This document shows, in pieces, positions 19,002 through 30,256 of a DNA stretch of 64,000 bases. The position numbers were made by a program, and so were the translations under genes. Each line of letters begins with the position of its first letter. Within the stretch, counting starts at the first letter, position 1. The notes beneath the pieces were generated by a model. The model saw only the letters and a program-made list of their open reading frames with translations, did no database searches and was not told the DNA's origin. Origin of the DNA: an uncultured Steroidobacter sp. (GTDB lineage Bacteria; Pseudomonadota; Gammaproteobacteria; Steroidobacterales; Steroidobacteraceae); NCBI GenBank assembly GCA_946478975.1, contig CAMLEO010000004.1, positions 1 to 64,000 of the forward strand, read 5' to 3'.

Positions 19002-20677
19002 GGAGTGGTACACGGCGGGCTGGGGAGTGGGCAGCCCGCCCTGCTCGGTAAGTCGAGCTGTTGAGGCGCGTTGAGAATCCGGATCCGAGTCGCCGATCTG
19101 GGCGGCTCGTACGGACCGTCGCGAAGAATGCGGTTCTGACGCATCGGCGACTTCAGCAGCAAGCCATCTGGCATTTCGCCGCGCGCACTCTTCAATTGCA
19201 CATCCGGCGCAAACGCGGTGGCGGCAGGACACGTCTGATTGTTACTTGCACGGTACGCCAGCGCCGCTTTGAGCCGAGCCTCATTGGGATCGCCCAAGGC
19301 CAGCGAGAAGTCATCCGCGACGGCACAACCGTTCAACCGAGCCGTGCTGGTATTGGTCGAGTTGGTCGGCGTGAAGCCATCGGCGTAGTCGCCGAAACCC
19401 GCCGCGTTCAATCCCTGGAACTGGATCGAAAAGTACGTCGTGCCGCAGTTGTTCTGGGGATAGAAACCATACGGCTTGCCGCACGTGGTCGAGCCGATCT
19501 GATAAACATCCACACCGACGCCGCGCAGGCTGTTGATGATGGATTCGCTGGCCGAGCACGTGTTGCCGCCGGTGATCACATAAACGCGGTTCAAATTGAG
19601 CGTCGGCAACGCGGTTCCGCGAGCGACATTGAAGCCCTGCGCCGTCGTATGAAAATCCGTCGGCGTCAGCGGCTGCCCGGTAATGGGATTGGTGCTCGGA
19701 TTCTTGTCGTTGAACACCAGGCGCTCGAACACCTGGCCGCTGGTGCGTGCGCTGCCGGCAATCATGTAGGCCAGCTCGCTCGCGATGTCCAGGTAACCGC
19801 CGCCGTTGTAACGCAGGTCGAGCACCAGGTCCTGCACGTTCGCTGCGCGCAGCTGATTGATCGAATCGATCAGCGCCGACTCCGCGGTCGCGATGTGATC
19901 GTGGAAGACCAGGTAACCGACGCGAGCGCCGGTCGGATCGAGCACCGTCGTCAACGGCACCGGATCGTGCGTGACTGCGATCGGCGTCATGGTCACATCG
20001 CGGACCGTGCCGTTCAGCTCACGAATTCGAAACGTATGTGCCGTGCCTTGCGTATCGGGAAACAACGCGGCGTTGATCGTATCCACCGCCGTTTGCGTGT
20101 TGGCGTTGACGATGTCCACGCCATCGGCCATCACCACCTCTTCGCCTCGCGACAGATTCGCAGACGCCGCCGTCGACGGCGTGTTGGGCTCGACGTATGC
20201 GATCTTGATCTGGCGCGGCGGCCGGCTGGCAAGAACCACCCATTGCGCGCCATAGCCGAGTTCGATGCCCGACCGCGACAGGTTCTCCCAAACATCGGTG
20301 GGATACGTAAAATGAAACTGATCCTTGGCGCGACCGGAGGCCGTCGTCAGCGGCGTTTTCAACACGTCGCTGAAATAGGAAGCGGTCGTGAACCCGGTGG
20401 GGTCGCGGTCCGGAACGTCGCGATACCAGAGATACAGCTCGTTGGTCCACGAGCGTAGAAACATATTTTCAGTGAACGCACTTCCGGTGCGGTCGCTGGT
20501 GCCGGCGCGAGGTGACGCGCACTGGTTGGCGAACGTCGACGAGGCAGCATACAGACCTGCGGTATAGCCGCTGTTGCCGCTCGGTGGGCTGTTCGGCATA
20601 CCGCCGCCACCCCCGCCGCCGCAGCCCGCAAGCACACTCAATGCGACTGCCACCAATGCTCGCGTCGCGAACGCCAT
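18860..20677 (-). CDS. S41-family (CtpA-like) peptidase lipoprotein
   Basis: Predicted lipoprotein of 605 residues: lipobox SVLAGC followed by a Gly-rich linker, so probably anchored in the periplasm. The middle holds a degenerate PDZ-like region (SRSGIELGYGAQWV) and the S41 core LVLDLRYNGGGYLDIAS, with the likely catalytic Ser in TGGNTCSASESIINSLRG. Its role may be envelope protein turnover. The frame ends 142 bp inside the convergent GH2 gene and crosses a perfect hairpin at 19014-19040, so the last ~65 residues may be a stop-loss extension beyond an ancestral end near RILNAPQQLDL. Confidence 0.85.
   Translation of the reverse strand: MAFATRALVAVALSVLAGCGGGGGGGMPNSPPSGNSGYTAGLYAASSTFANQCASPRAGTSDRTGSAFTENMFLRSWTNELYLWYRDVPDRDPTGFTTASYFSDVLKTPLTTASGRAKDQFHFTYPTDVWENLSRSGIELGYGAQWVVLASRPPRQIKIAYVEPNTPSTAASANLSRGEEVVMADGVDIVNANTQTAVDTINAALFPDTQGTAHTFRIRELNGTVRDVTMTPIAVTHDPVPLTTVLDPTGARVGYLVFHDHIATAESALIDSINQLRAANVQDLVLDLRYNGGGYLDIASELAYMIAGSARTSGQVFERLVFNDKNPSTNPITGQPLTPTDFHTTAQGFNVARGTALPTLNLNRVYVITGGNTCSASESIINSLRGVGVDVYQIGSTTCGKPYGFYPQNNCGTTYFSIQFQGLNAAGFGDYADGFTPTNSTNTSTARLNGCAVADDFSLALGDPNEARLKAALAYRASNNQTCPAATAFAPDVQLKSARGEMPDGLLLKSPMRQNRILRDGPYEPPRSATRIRILNAPQQLDLPSRAGCPLPSPPCTTPQGVLFRPTLAVASVGDSARSVIFPEVPGLPRTITRHNPLNASRSGD
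19014..19040. terminator. Hairpin at convergent GH2/S41 ends
   Basis: A perfect 8-bp inverted repeat GGCGGGCT (19014-19021) / AGCCCGCC (19033-19040) with an 11-nt loop lies 12 bp after the GH2 stop. It could terminate GH2 transcripts, though no T-run follows. It lies within the extended reading frame of the S41 gene. Confidence 0.45.
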
Positions 20678-20797
20678 GAAAAGAAATCTCCCTGTTCGAA
20701 CTGATTTCGGTTGTACTACGTTACAAACACACGACGCAACCGAGCGCTGCGCGAGTCAGCTGGCGTTCAGCCTCAGGTCGCAAAAAACAGGAACCTC

Positions 20798-21328
20798 ATG
20801 ATCATTGTCCCCGCCGCTCGCAGCGACCTCGACGACATTCTGACCTTGGTCAACGCCGCCTACCGCGGCATCGGCGCCAAAGCCGGCTGGACCAGTGAGA
20901 ATGGAATCGTCAGCGGCACGCGAGTGGATGCAAACAGCATCGAATCCTTACTCGCACAACAGGGCACCGCGATCCTGCTGCTGCGGCGAGAGGCCGGCGC
21001 GCGACCGGTCGGCTGCATCGTCGTGAGATTGGATGAAGATGCAACGTGCGAGCTGTCGATGTTTGCGATTCACCCCGACGAGCAAGCCGGCGGTCTCGGC
21101 AGAACCTTGCTCACGGCGGCTGAAACATATGCCTATCGCCATGGCGCGCGTCTCGCTGAGCTGACGGTAGTTCACGTGCGCGACACGCTGATCGCCTGGT
21201 ACGAGCGTCAGGGCTATCGACGTACGGGCGCGACCAAGGCGTTCCCTTATCACGACCCGAGTCTCGGCCAACCGCTGCGCGACGATCTGCACTTCGTGGT
21301 GCTGACGAAAACGCTGAGTGCGGCTTAG
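20798..21328 (+). CDS. GNAT-family N-acetyltransferase
   Basis: Single-domain acetyltransferase of 176 residues. The ATG at 20798 is preferred (AGGA just upstream) over the longer frame from 20711. The acetyl-CoA-binding motif A is FAIHPDEQAGGLGRTLL, followed by motif B in LIAWYERQGYRRTG. The acceptor substrate is unknown. It stands alone, divergent from the S41 gene and convergent with tRNA-Gly. A GC-rich hairpin (21345-21365) without a T-run follows. Confidence 0.85.
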   Translation: MIIVPAARSDLDDILTLVNAAYRGIGAKAGWTSENGIVSGTRVDANSIESLLAQQGTAILLLRREAGARPVGCIVVRLDEDATCELSMFAIHPDEQAGGLGRTLLTAAETYAYRHGARLAELTVVHVRDTLIAWYERQGYRRTGATKAFPYHDPSLGQPLRDDLHFVVLTKTLSAA

Positions 21329-21393
21329 GCCGACACGGCGCTCGGGCAGTCCCGTAGGGGCTGCCGGTAACTATCGAGGATGGAAGGAGATTT

Positions 21394-21469
21394 TGGAGCG
21401 GGAAACGAGGCTCGAACTCGCGACCTCAACCTTGGCAAGGTTGCGCTCTACCAACTGAGCTATTCCCGC
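21394..21469 (-). tRNA. tRNA-Gly (GCC)
   Basis: Minus-strand 76-nt cloverleaf: acceptor GCGGGAA with its complement, D-arm AGCTCAGTTGGTAGAGC, anticodon loop TTGCCAA (GCC), T-arm with GGTTCGAG-like GAGTTCGAGCCTC, discriminator U and encoded CCA. It follows pgsA by 87 bp, as glyW does in E. coli. Confidence 0.97.
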
Positions 21470-21556
21470 TTCGGATCCGGCGTGACCCGCCGGAAGAGCG
21501 CGCTATTGTAGGGTGGGACTCAAAACTGTCAAGGCAGTTTGTGCACTCTGTGACGG

Positions 21557-22153
21557 CTAACGTGAAGTCGAGCGCATCAGGTCGGGCCAGGCTGCCCGCA
21601 GATACACGATCATCGACCACAAAGTCAGCGCCGCCGCGGCGACCAGGCAGTAAAAGCCCAGCTCGAACGCCGGAATGAACCACACGTCCTCGCGGAACAG
21701 CAGCATCGACAGGCCGGTCATCTGGAAGATCGTCTTGATCTTGCCGATGGACGAGACCGCCACCTTGGCCCTCGCCCCCACTTCCGCCATCCATTCGCGC
21801 AGCGCGGAGATGGTGATCTCGCGGCCGACGATCACCGCCGCGGCCAGTGTGATCGCGACATGCGGATCGAACACGAACATCTTCAACGACGGCGGGTCGT
21901 AGCTCACCAGCAGGATCAGCGCCACCGCGACCATCAGCTTGTCCGCGACCGGATCGAGAAATGCGCCGAGCGCCGAGGTCTGGCCGAGCTTGCGCGCCAG
22001 GTAACCGTCGAGCGAATCGGTGATGGCGGCAAGGATGAAGACCCACGCCGTCGCCGCCTTGGCCCACGGCTCCGGCATGTAGAAAAGGACGACGACCAGC
22101 GGAATCATGATGATCCGCGCCAGCGTCAGGATATTCGCGATGGGAAAAGTCAC
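21557..22153 (-). CDS. pgsA: CDP-diacylglycerol-glycerol-3-phosphate 3-phosphatidyltransferase
   Basis: Inner-membrane enzyme making phosphatidylglycerophosphate, the committed step to phosphatidylglycerol and cardiolipin. The GTG at 22153 gives TFPIANILTLARI, matching the family N-terminus (TFNIPNILTLLRV in E. coli), and a 198-residue product; upstream starts overlap uvrC. The CDP-alcohol phosphotransferase signature is intact: DSLDGYLARKLG...GAFLDPVADK. Several hydrophobic helices follow. It is 22 bp downstream of uvrC and upstream of tRNA-Gly, the same order as in E. coli. Confidence 0.93.
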   Translation of the reverse strand: MTFPIANILTLARIIMIPLVVVLFYMPEPWAKAATAWVFILAAITDSLDGYLARKLGQTSALGAFLDPVADKLMVAVALILLVSYDPPSLKMFVFDPHVAITLAAAVIVGREITISALREWMAEVGARAKVAVSSIGKIKTIFQMTGLSMLLFREDVWFIPAFELGFYCLVAAAALTLWSMIVYLRAAWPDLMRSTSR

Positions 22154-22175
22154 CGGCGCAAATTGTACGGGCTTT

Positions 22176-23996
22176 TCAACCGTTCGCGTGTAATGTGTCA
22201 TAGATCGATTGGGCCAGCTTGCGACTGATGCCGTGGACCTTGGCAAGGTCGTCCACACCGGCTCGGCTCACCCCTTGAAGACCCCCGAACTGCCTCAGCA
22301 GTTCCCGCCGTTTGCGCGGCCCGAGCCCGGGAACGGTCTCCAGCACCGATTGCGTGCGCGCTTTGGCGCGACGGGCACGATGTCCGGTGATTGCGAATCG
22401 ATGCGCCTCGTCACGGACGCGTTGTATCAAATGTAACGCCGGCGAGTCCGGCGGCAGTATCGTGGGCAACTCGTGCCCGGGCAGGAACAGTCGCTCTTGA
22501 CCCGGCCGCCGGTCCGCACCTTTGGCGACGCCGACCAGGGTCACACCTTCGATCTCCATGCCGTTGAGCACTTCGATCGCCTGTGCCAGCTGCCCCGGGC
22601 CGCCGTCGATGAGCAGCACGTCCGGCATCGGCGCTTCACCTTTCTTGATCCTGGCGTAGCGGCGGGACAGCGCCTGTCGCATCGCCCCGTAGTCGTCGCC
22701 GGGCGCGAGCCCATCGATGTTGAAACGACGATAGTCGCTCTTCAGCGGACCTTCGGCGCCAAACACGACGCACGACGCGACGGTGCGTTCGCCCATGGTG
22801 TGACTGATGTCGAAACACTCGATGCGTCCGGGAGGATTCGGCAGCCCGAACACTTCCTGCATGGCTTGCAGCTGCTCGACGCTCGTCGCCTCCGTGGCTC
22901 GACGCATCTTCACGCCGAGCTCCGCGTTGGTCCGCGCCATCTCCAGCCATCGGGCGCGCACGCCTCGAACGTTGGGGCGAATACGCACCGTGCGTTCCAT
23001 GCGCTCGCTCAGCGCCTGCTCCAATGTATCGGCGTCTTCGATTTGTTCGTTGATCAGAATCTCGCCGGGCGCCTCGCGGCCGAGGTAGTACTGCGCCAGG
23101 AAGCCGGACAACAACTCCCCTGCTTCGGCGATGCCCGGACGCGGAAAGAAATTGCTGCTGCCCAGATTGCGGCCGCCACGCACGAACACGATCGACACGC
23201 AGTGATCGCTGCCATGGGACACGAGCGCCACCGCATCGATGTCTTCGGTCGCGTTGCGCGTCACCGATTGCGTGGAGTGAATGGCCTTGATGCCATTGAT
23301 CTGATCGCGCAGACGGGCCGCCCGCTCGAATTCGAGCTCCTGCGACGCCTGCTCCATGCGTTGCGCCAGGTCGTCGATCAGCTCGGCGCCCTTGCCTTCC
23401 AGCACCTTGATCGCATCGTTCACATCCTGCCGATATTCCTCGGGCGAGATCAGCCGCACGCACGGCCCCGAACAGCGCTTGATCTGATGCTGCAGGCACG
23501 GGCGCGAGCGATTGGCGAAAAACGAATCGCTGCACGGACGCAGCAGGAACAGCTTCTGTAGCAGCAGAATCGTTTCACGCGTCGCGCGTGCGTTCGGATA
23601 CGGACCGAAAAAACGCCCCGGCAGCTTGCGGCTGCCGCGATAGAAACTGATGCGCGGATATTCGTCTTCGGTCGTGACGTAGAGATACGGAAAGCTCTTG
23701 TCGTCACGCAGAGTGACGTTGTAACGCGGCCGGTGCCGCTTGATCAGGTTGTATTCGAGCAGCAGCGCTTCGGTTTCCGACGCCGTCACCGTCACTTCGA
23801 CATTGGCGACCTGCGAGACCATCGCCATGGTCTTGGCCGCCTGCGCCTTGCCGACAAAATAACTCGTGAGCCGGTTCTTGAGATTGCGCGCCTTGCCGAC
23901 GTACAGCACCTCGCCGTCGGCGCCGATCATGCGATACACGCCCGGGCGCTGGCTGACGTTGGCCAGGAACAGTTTGGAATCGAACGCTGCGCTCAT
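22176..23996 (-). CDS. uvrC: Excinuclease ABC subunit C
   Basis: Dual-incision nuclease of nucleotide excision repair, 606 residues (E. coli 610). N-terminal GIY-YIG domain (RPGVYRMIGADGEVLYVGKARNL), cysteine cluster (LRPCSDSFF, RPCLQHQIKRCSGPC), UvrB-binding UVR motif (ELEFERAARLRDQI), RNase H-like 5' nuclease domain (IECFDISHTMGERTVAS, DVLLIDGGPGQL), and C-terminal HhH motifs (VPGLGPRKRRELLRQFG, VHGISRKLAQSIY). Acts with UvrA and UvrB at other loci. Confidence 0.98.
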   Translation of the reverse strand: MSAAFDSKLFLANVSQRPGVYRMIGADGEVLYVGKARNLKNRLTSYFVGKAQAAKTMAMVSQVANVEVTVTASETEALLLEYNLIKRHRPRYNVTLRDDKSFPYLYVTTEDEYPRISFYRGSRKLPGRFFGPYPNARATRETILLLQKLFLLRPCSDSFFANRSRPCLQHQIKRCSGPCVRLISPEEYRQDVNDAIKVLEGKGAELIDDLAQRMEQASQELEFERAARLRDQINGIKAIHSTQSVTRNATEDIDAVALVSHGSDHCVSIVFVRGGRNLGSSNFFPRPGIAEAGELLSGFLAQYYLGREAPGEILINEQIEDADTLEQALSERMERTVRIRPNVRGVRARWLEMARTNAELGVKMRRATEATSVEQLQAMQEVFGLPNPPGRIECFDISHTMGERTVASCVVFGAEGPLKSDYRRFNIDGLAPGDDYGAMRQALSRRYARIKKGEAPMPDVLLIDGGPGQLAQAIEVLNGMEIEGVTLVGVAKGADRRPGQERLFLPGHELPTILPPDSPALHLIQRVRDEAHRFAITGHRARRAKARTQSVLETVPGLGPRKRRELLRQFGGLQGVSRAGVDDLAKVHGISRKLAQSIYDTLHANG

Positions 23997-24026
23997 CTGA
24001 AGCTCGAAGTTTAACAGTCGTCCCTG

Positions 24027-24785
24027 TCAGCGACGGTCGGCTTTGCCGACCAGCTCCCGGGCGCGCTTGAACACCGCTTCGAACATCTCTTCCGTCAGGC
24101 GGCGCGTGTTGGTGTTGTAGCGGCTGCAATGATACGAATCGATCAGCCGCTGCCCGCCAGGAAGCTGAAACTCCGCCGCGTGGGCGAACTTGTACTCGCT
24201 CACTCTCAGCCCGAGCGTGCGCAAACAGGCGTTATGCGCAATCGAACCGAGCGCCAGCAGCACCACATCCTTCGGCGCCTGGGCCAACTCAGCCTGTAAA
24301 TAGTGATTGCAGGTCGCGATCTCAACCGGCAGCGGCTTGTTCTCCGGCGGCACACATTTAACGGCGTTGCTGATGCGCGCGCCGATCAGTTGCAGCCCGT
24401 CGTTTCGATGGGTCGATACCGGCGCGCTGGCGAAGCCGAACCGATGCAGCGTCTTGTACAACAGCTCGCCGGCGTAATCGCCGGTAAACGGCCGCCCGCT
24501 CGCATTCGCCCCGTGAAATCCGGGCGCGAGGCCGATGATGATCAGCTTCGCATGGCGATCGCCGAACGGCGCGACCGGGGCACAGTAGTAGTCGGGAAAT
24601 TGCTTGCGGCCCTCTTCGAGGAACGTCGCCAGTCGCGGGCAGTCCGTGCAAGTGCGATCGAACACCTCGCCATCCGAAGGCCACAAACCGTTCGCGGCGC
24701 CCACGTCATCCAGCGCCGCTTGATGAACCGTTACCTGCTTGGTGGTGCGAGGAAGGGAAATCTTTGGGGCGGATGACTTGCTCAT
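24027..24785 (-). CDS. Uracil-DNA glycosylase, family 5 (UdgB-like)
   Basis: Iron-sulfur uracil-DNA glycosylase of 252 residues that excises uracil and other deaminated bases. The ATG at 24785 (MSKSSAPK) is chosen because the longer frame is antisense-like through aceA. Family-5 signatures: motif 1 IGLAPGFHGANASGRPFTGD and cysteines at TCTDCP plus two later (AVKCVPP, ATCNHY) for a [4Fe-4S] cluster; motif 2 is around DSYHCSRYNTNT. It lies 20 bp downstream of aceA and 30 bp upstream of uvrC, giving a short DNA-repair pair. Confidence 0.88.
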   Translation of the reverse strand: MSKSSAPKISLPRTTKQVTVHQAALDDVGAANGLWPSDGEVFDRTCTDCPRLATFLEEGRKQFPDYYCAPVAPFGDRHAKLIIIGLAPGFHGANASGRPFTGDYAGELLYKTLHRFGFASAPVSTHRNDGLQLIGARISNAVKCVPPENKPLPVEIATCNHYLQAELAQAPKDVVLLALGSIAHNACLRTLGLRVSEYKFAHAAEFQLPGGQRLIDSYHCSRYNTNTRRLTEEMFEAVFKRARELVGKADRR

Positions 24786-24805
24786 CCGCCCATTGTACCG
24801 GCGCC

Positions 24806-26092
<1,287 letters not shown>

Positions 26093-26128
26093 AAAAACCT
26101 CTGAGTAATCGAACTGGCCAAAAAACAA

Positions 26129-27745
<1,617 letters not shown>

Positions 27746-27824
27746 TGCCGCTCCCCATCGGTGAATTGAGAACTACGTTAGTGGTTTGGACCCCGCAGGT
27801 AAAATATATGGTGAGTTAGATCTC

Positions 27825-27841
27825 GATATCTGATAGATATC
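27825..27841. promoter_or_regulatory. Perfect inverted repeat, candidate LysR operator
   Basis: GATATCT-GAT-AGATATC, a 7-bp perfect palindrome with a 3-nt spacer, ends four bases before the ATG of the LysR gene. Outer arms GAGTT (27813-27817) and AACTC (27850-27854) are nearly concentric. It occupies the ribosome-binding region of the regulator, so binding there would be expected to repress it, while the region also faces aceB. Assignment as operator is inference. Confidence 0.5.
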
Positions 27842-27845
27842 TCGT

Positions 27846-28760
27846 ATGGAACTCAGGCACTTGCGCTACTTCGTTGCCGTTGCTGAAGAAAAGCACATGA
27901 CCCGTGCTGCGGAGCGGCTGGGGATCCAGCAACCCCCTTTGAGCATGCAGATCCGCAGCCTGGAGCAGGAACTGGACGTTCAGCTGTTCCGGCGGCAACC
28001 CCGAGGCATGGAATTGACCGAGGCCGGCGCTGCGTTTTTGGACCGGGCGCGAGTCATCCTCGACGAGGTCGATCGGGCGGTCGCGACCACGCGCCGAACG
28101 GCTCGCGGGGAGGAAGGTCGCGTCGTGGTCGGCTTCACCAGTTCGGCGCCGTTTCATCCGTTCGTGCCGAGAGTGTTGCGAGCGTTTCGGGATGCCGCCC
28201 CGCTGGTGTCGTTGGTGCTGGAAGAAAGCGGCAGCAGCGAACTGGTGCAGGGTCTGCACAACGAAGACATCGACGCGGCGTTTATTCGTTCGCCGGTGGC
28301 GGATGTGGTCGGGCTCACGGTGCGAACGATCCTGGAAGAAAAGATGCTGGTTGCGTTGCCGACCGGTCATATGTTTGCCCGGCGCAGCAGCTTCAGTCGC
28401 GCGATGCTGTTGCCGTTGAAGGAACTGGCGAAAGAAACATTCGTGCTCTACAAGCGGCCCGGCGGCCCCGGCCTCTACGACACCATCATCGCCGCGTGCC
28501 GAAGCGCTGGCTTCAGTCCCCGCGTCGGGCAGGAAGCGCCGCGGATCATTTCGACGTTGAACCTGGTTGCAGCCGGCATCGGTGTGTCGATCGTTCCCGC
28601 GTCGCTGCAGCGACTGCAAATGGACGGCATCGTGTATCGCAAGCTCGAAGACATGCCCGAGCTCACCGCACCGTTGATTCTTGCGTGCCGACATGGCGAA
28701 AACGCCGCCGCCGTGCAACGCTTCCTCGAACTGGTCCACACCAGCGCCGCGCAGCTGTAG
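27846..28760 (+). CDS. LysR-family transcriptional regulator
   Basis: Regulator of 304 residues: N-terminal winged HTH (MELRHLRYFVAVAEEKHMTRAAERLGIQ split around the first 28 residues, then PPLSMQIRSLEQELDVQLF), and a periplasmic-binding-like effector domain (VVGFTSSAPFHPFVPRVLRAF) resembling the BenM/CatM group. Divergent from aceBA by 100 bp, so glyoxylate-shunt control is the natural inference. The effector is unknown. No clear Shine-Dalgarno precedes the ATG; the palindrome sits there instead. Confidence 0.9.
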   Translation: MELRHLRYFVAVAEEKHMTRAAERLGIQQPPLSMQIRSLEQELDVQLFRRQPRGMELTEAGAAFLDRARVILDEVDRAVATTRRTARGEEGRVVVGFTSSAPFHPFVPRVLRAFRDAAPLVSLVLEESGSSELVQGLHNEDIDAAFIRSPVADVVGLTVRTILEEKMLVALPTGHMFARRSSFSRAMLLPLKELAKETFVLYKRPGGPGLYDTIIAACRSAGFSPRVGQEAPRIISTLNLVAAGIGVSIVPASLQRLQMDGIVYRKLEDMPELTAPLILACRHGENAAAVQRFLELVHTSAAQL

Positions 28761-28769
28761 CCAACGACG

Positions 28770-29378
28770 ATGCCTCTGCCCTCTTTGCTCCTGCTCAACA
28801 AACCTTTCCGCGTGCTCACTCAGTTCACGAGTGAGGACGGGAAAGCGACGTTGCGCGATTACGTGCACGCGCCGGGCATGCGGCCAGCGGGCCGGCTCGA
28901 TTACGACAGCGAGGGGTTGGTGTTGCTGACGGACTCGGGCGCGCTGCAGACGCAGCTCGCCGATCCGCGTTGGAAACAAGGTAAGACGTATTTCGTGCAG
29001 GTCGAAGGTGAGATCGACGAAGCGGCGCTCGCAAGCTTGCGTCGTGGTGTTACGTTGAACGACGGCCCGACCTTACCGGCCGAAGCCGAACGCGTCGATG
29101 AGCCCGAATGGCTCTGGCCCCGCGATCCGCCAATTCGCTTTCGCAAGGAGATTCCGACGAGCTGGCTGAAGCTCACGATCCGCGAAGGTCGCAACCGCCA
29201 GGTCCGGCGCATGACCGCGGCCGTCAACTACCCAACATTGCGCTTGATCCGCTACGCCGTCGGACCATGGACGTTGGCCGGCCTCGCCCCCGGCGAGTCA
29301 CGCCAGGTCCCTGTCACCGAGGTCGAAAAGTTTATGTTCCAGTATCGACCAGGCGCTTCTCGCGCATCACGACGATGA
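28770..29378 (+). CDS. rluE: 23S rRNA pseudouridine synthase, RluE type
   Basis: RsuA/RluB/E/F-family enzyme of 202 residues without an S4 domain, as in RluE, which modifies helix 89 of 23S rRNA (U2457 in E. coli). N-terminal [19 protein letters not shown], catalytic-Asp motif [19 protein letters not shown], and the [20 protein letters not shown] motif are clear. Starts 9 bp after the LysR stop. Its last 47 bp overlap the convergent EamA gene. Confidence 0.9.
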   Translation: MPLPSLLLLNKPFRVLTQFTSEDGKATLRDYVHAPGMRPAGRLDYDSEGLVLLTDSGALQTQLADPRWKQGKTYFVQVEGEIDEAALASLRRGVTLNDGPTLPAEAERVDEPEWLWPRDPPIRFRKEIPTSWLKLTIREGRNRQVRRMTAAVNYPTLRLIRYAVGPWTLAGLAPGESRQVPVTEVEKFMFQYRPGASRASRR

Positions 29379-30243
29379 ACACTCCGATCAGCGTCACCGC
29401 GCCGCCAACCAGCATGCGCGGCGTCAGCTGATCGTGCAGCAGCGTCACACCGAACAACACACCAAACAGTGGCGACAGCAGCGTAATCGGCGACAAGCTC
29501 GTCACCGGATATTTGCTGACCAGGTAATACCACGCCGTATGCGCCACCATGCTCGACATCAGCGCGGTGAAAGCCAGCGAACCCCAGCCATGCCAGTCGG
29601 CAGTCTGGACCGCACTCCACTGCCCCGTCTCCAGCGCCAGGCTCAGCAACATCAACGTCGACCCACCGACCACAGCGATCCACGCCTGCAGCTCCAGCGC
29701 TTTGATGTCATGCAGCCGCTTGACGAAGATCAACCCCAGCGAAGCGAAGAAACACGACAGCACCACCAGCGCGAGACCTTCCCAATACTGCAGCACTCGC
29801 GGATCGAAGCTGATGATCGCCATGCCGCCGAACGCGAGCGTAATGCCGAGCCTGCGACGCCAACGAATCGTTTCGCCGAGCAGCCAGATCGACAGCAAGG
29901 TCGAAAACGGCACGCCCATTTGATTCGCGATCGCCACTGTCGCCGCATCCTCCGCCTTCGACACACCGACAAACAGCAGCGAGAACGCCGCCGGCCCCGT
30001 CAGCATCGCGGCCCAAAACAAATTCTTCATCTGGCCGCGATGAATCTTCAGCAGCGGCAATAGAAACAACGCCAGCGAGCCGAAGCGCATCGCCGTAAAG
30101 AAGATCGGTGGGAACTGGCCGACGCCGATCTTGGAGGCGATGAGATTCAACCCCCAGATCAGGTTCATGAACACCAGCAGCGCCAGGTGCCGGCCCGCGA
30201 TCGAGCCGGAGTCATCGACAGTGGAAGAGCTTGCGACCATCAA
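29332..30243 (-). CDS. EamA/DMT-family transporter
   Basis: Ten-helix inner-membrane protein of 303 residues with two EamA repeats; typical elements are [17 protein letters not shown] in helix 1, the second-repeat start near [19 protein letters not shown], and the end [30 protein letters not shown]. Substrate unknown; relatives export amino acids or metabolites. It follows the M17 aminopeptidase by 13 bp, suggesting co-transcription. Confidence 0.88.
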   Translation of the reverse strand: MMVASSSTVDDSGSIAGRHLALLVFMNLIWGLNLIASKIGVGQFPPIFFTAMRFGSLALFLLPLLKIHRGQMKNLFWAAMLTGPAAFSLLFVGVSKAEDAATVAIANQMGVPFSTLLSIWLLGETIRWRRRLGITLAFGGMAIISFDPRVLQYWEGLALVVLSCFFASLGLIFVKRLHDIKALELQAWIAVVGGSTLMLLSLALETGQWSAVQTADWHGWGSLAFTALMSSMVAHTAWYYLVSKYPVTSLSPITLLSPLFGVLFGVTLLHDQLTPRMLVGGAVTLIGVFIVVMREKRLVDTGT

Positions 30244-30256
30244 TCAACGCCATCGA

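Noticed and set aside
19061..20458. 465-codon open frame antisense to the S41 peptidase
   Set aside because: Arg-rich, domain-less shadow of a gene with clear S41 motifs.
21345..21365. Hairpin after the GNAT gene as an intrinsic terminator
   Set aside because: A 9-bp stem is present but there is no T-run, so it is mentioned only with the gene.
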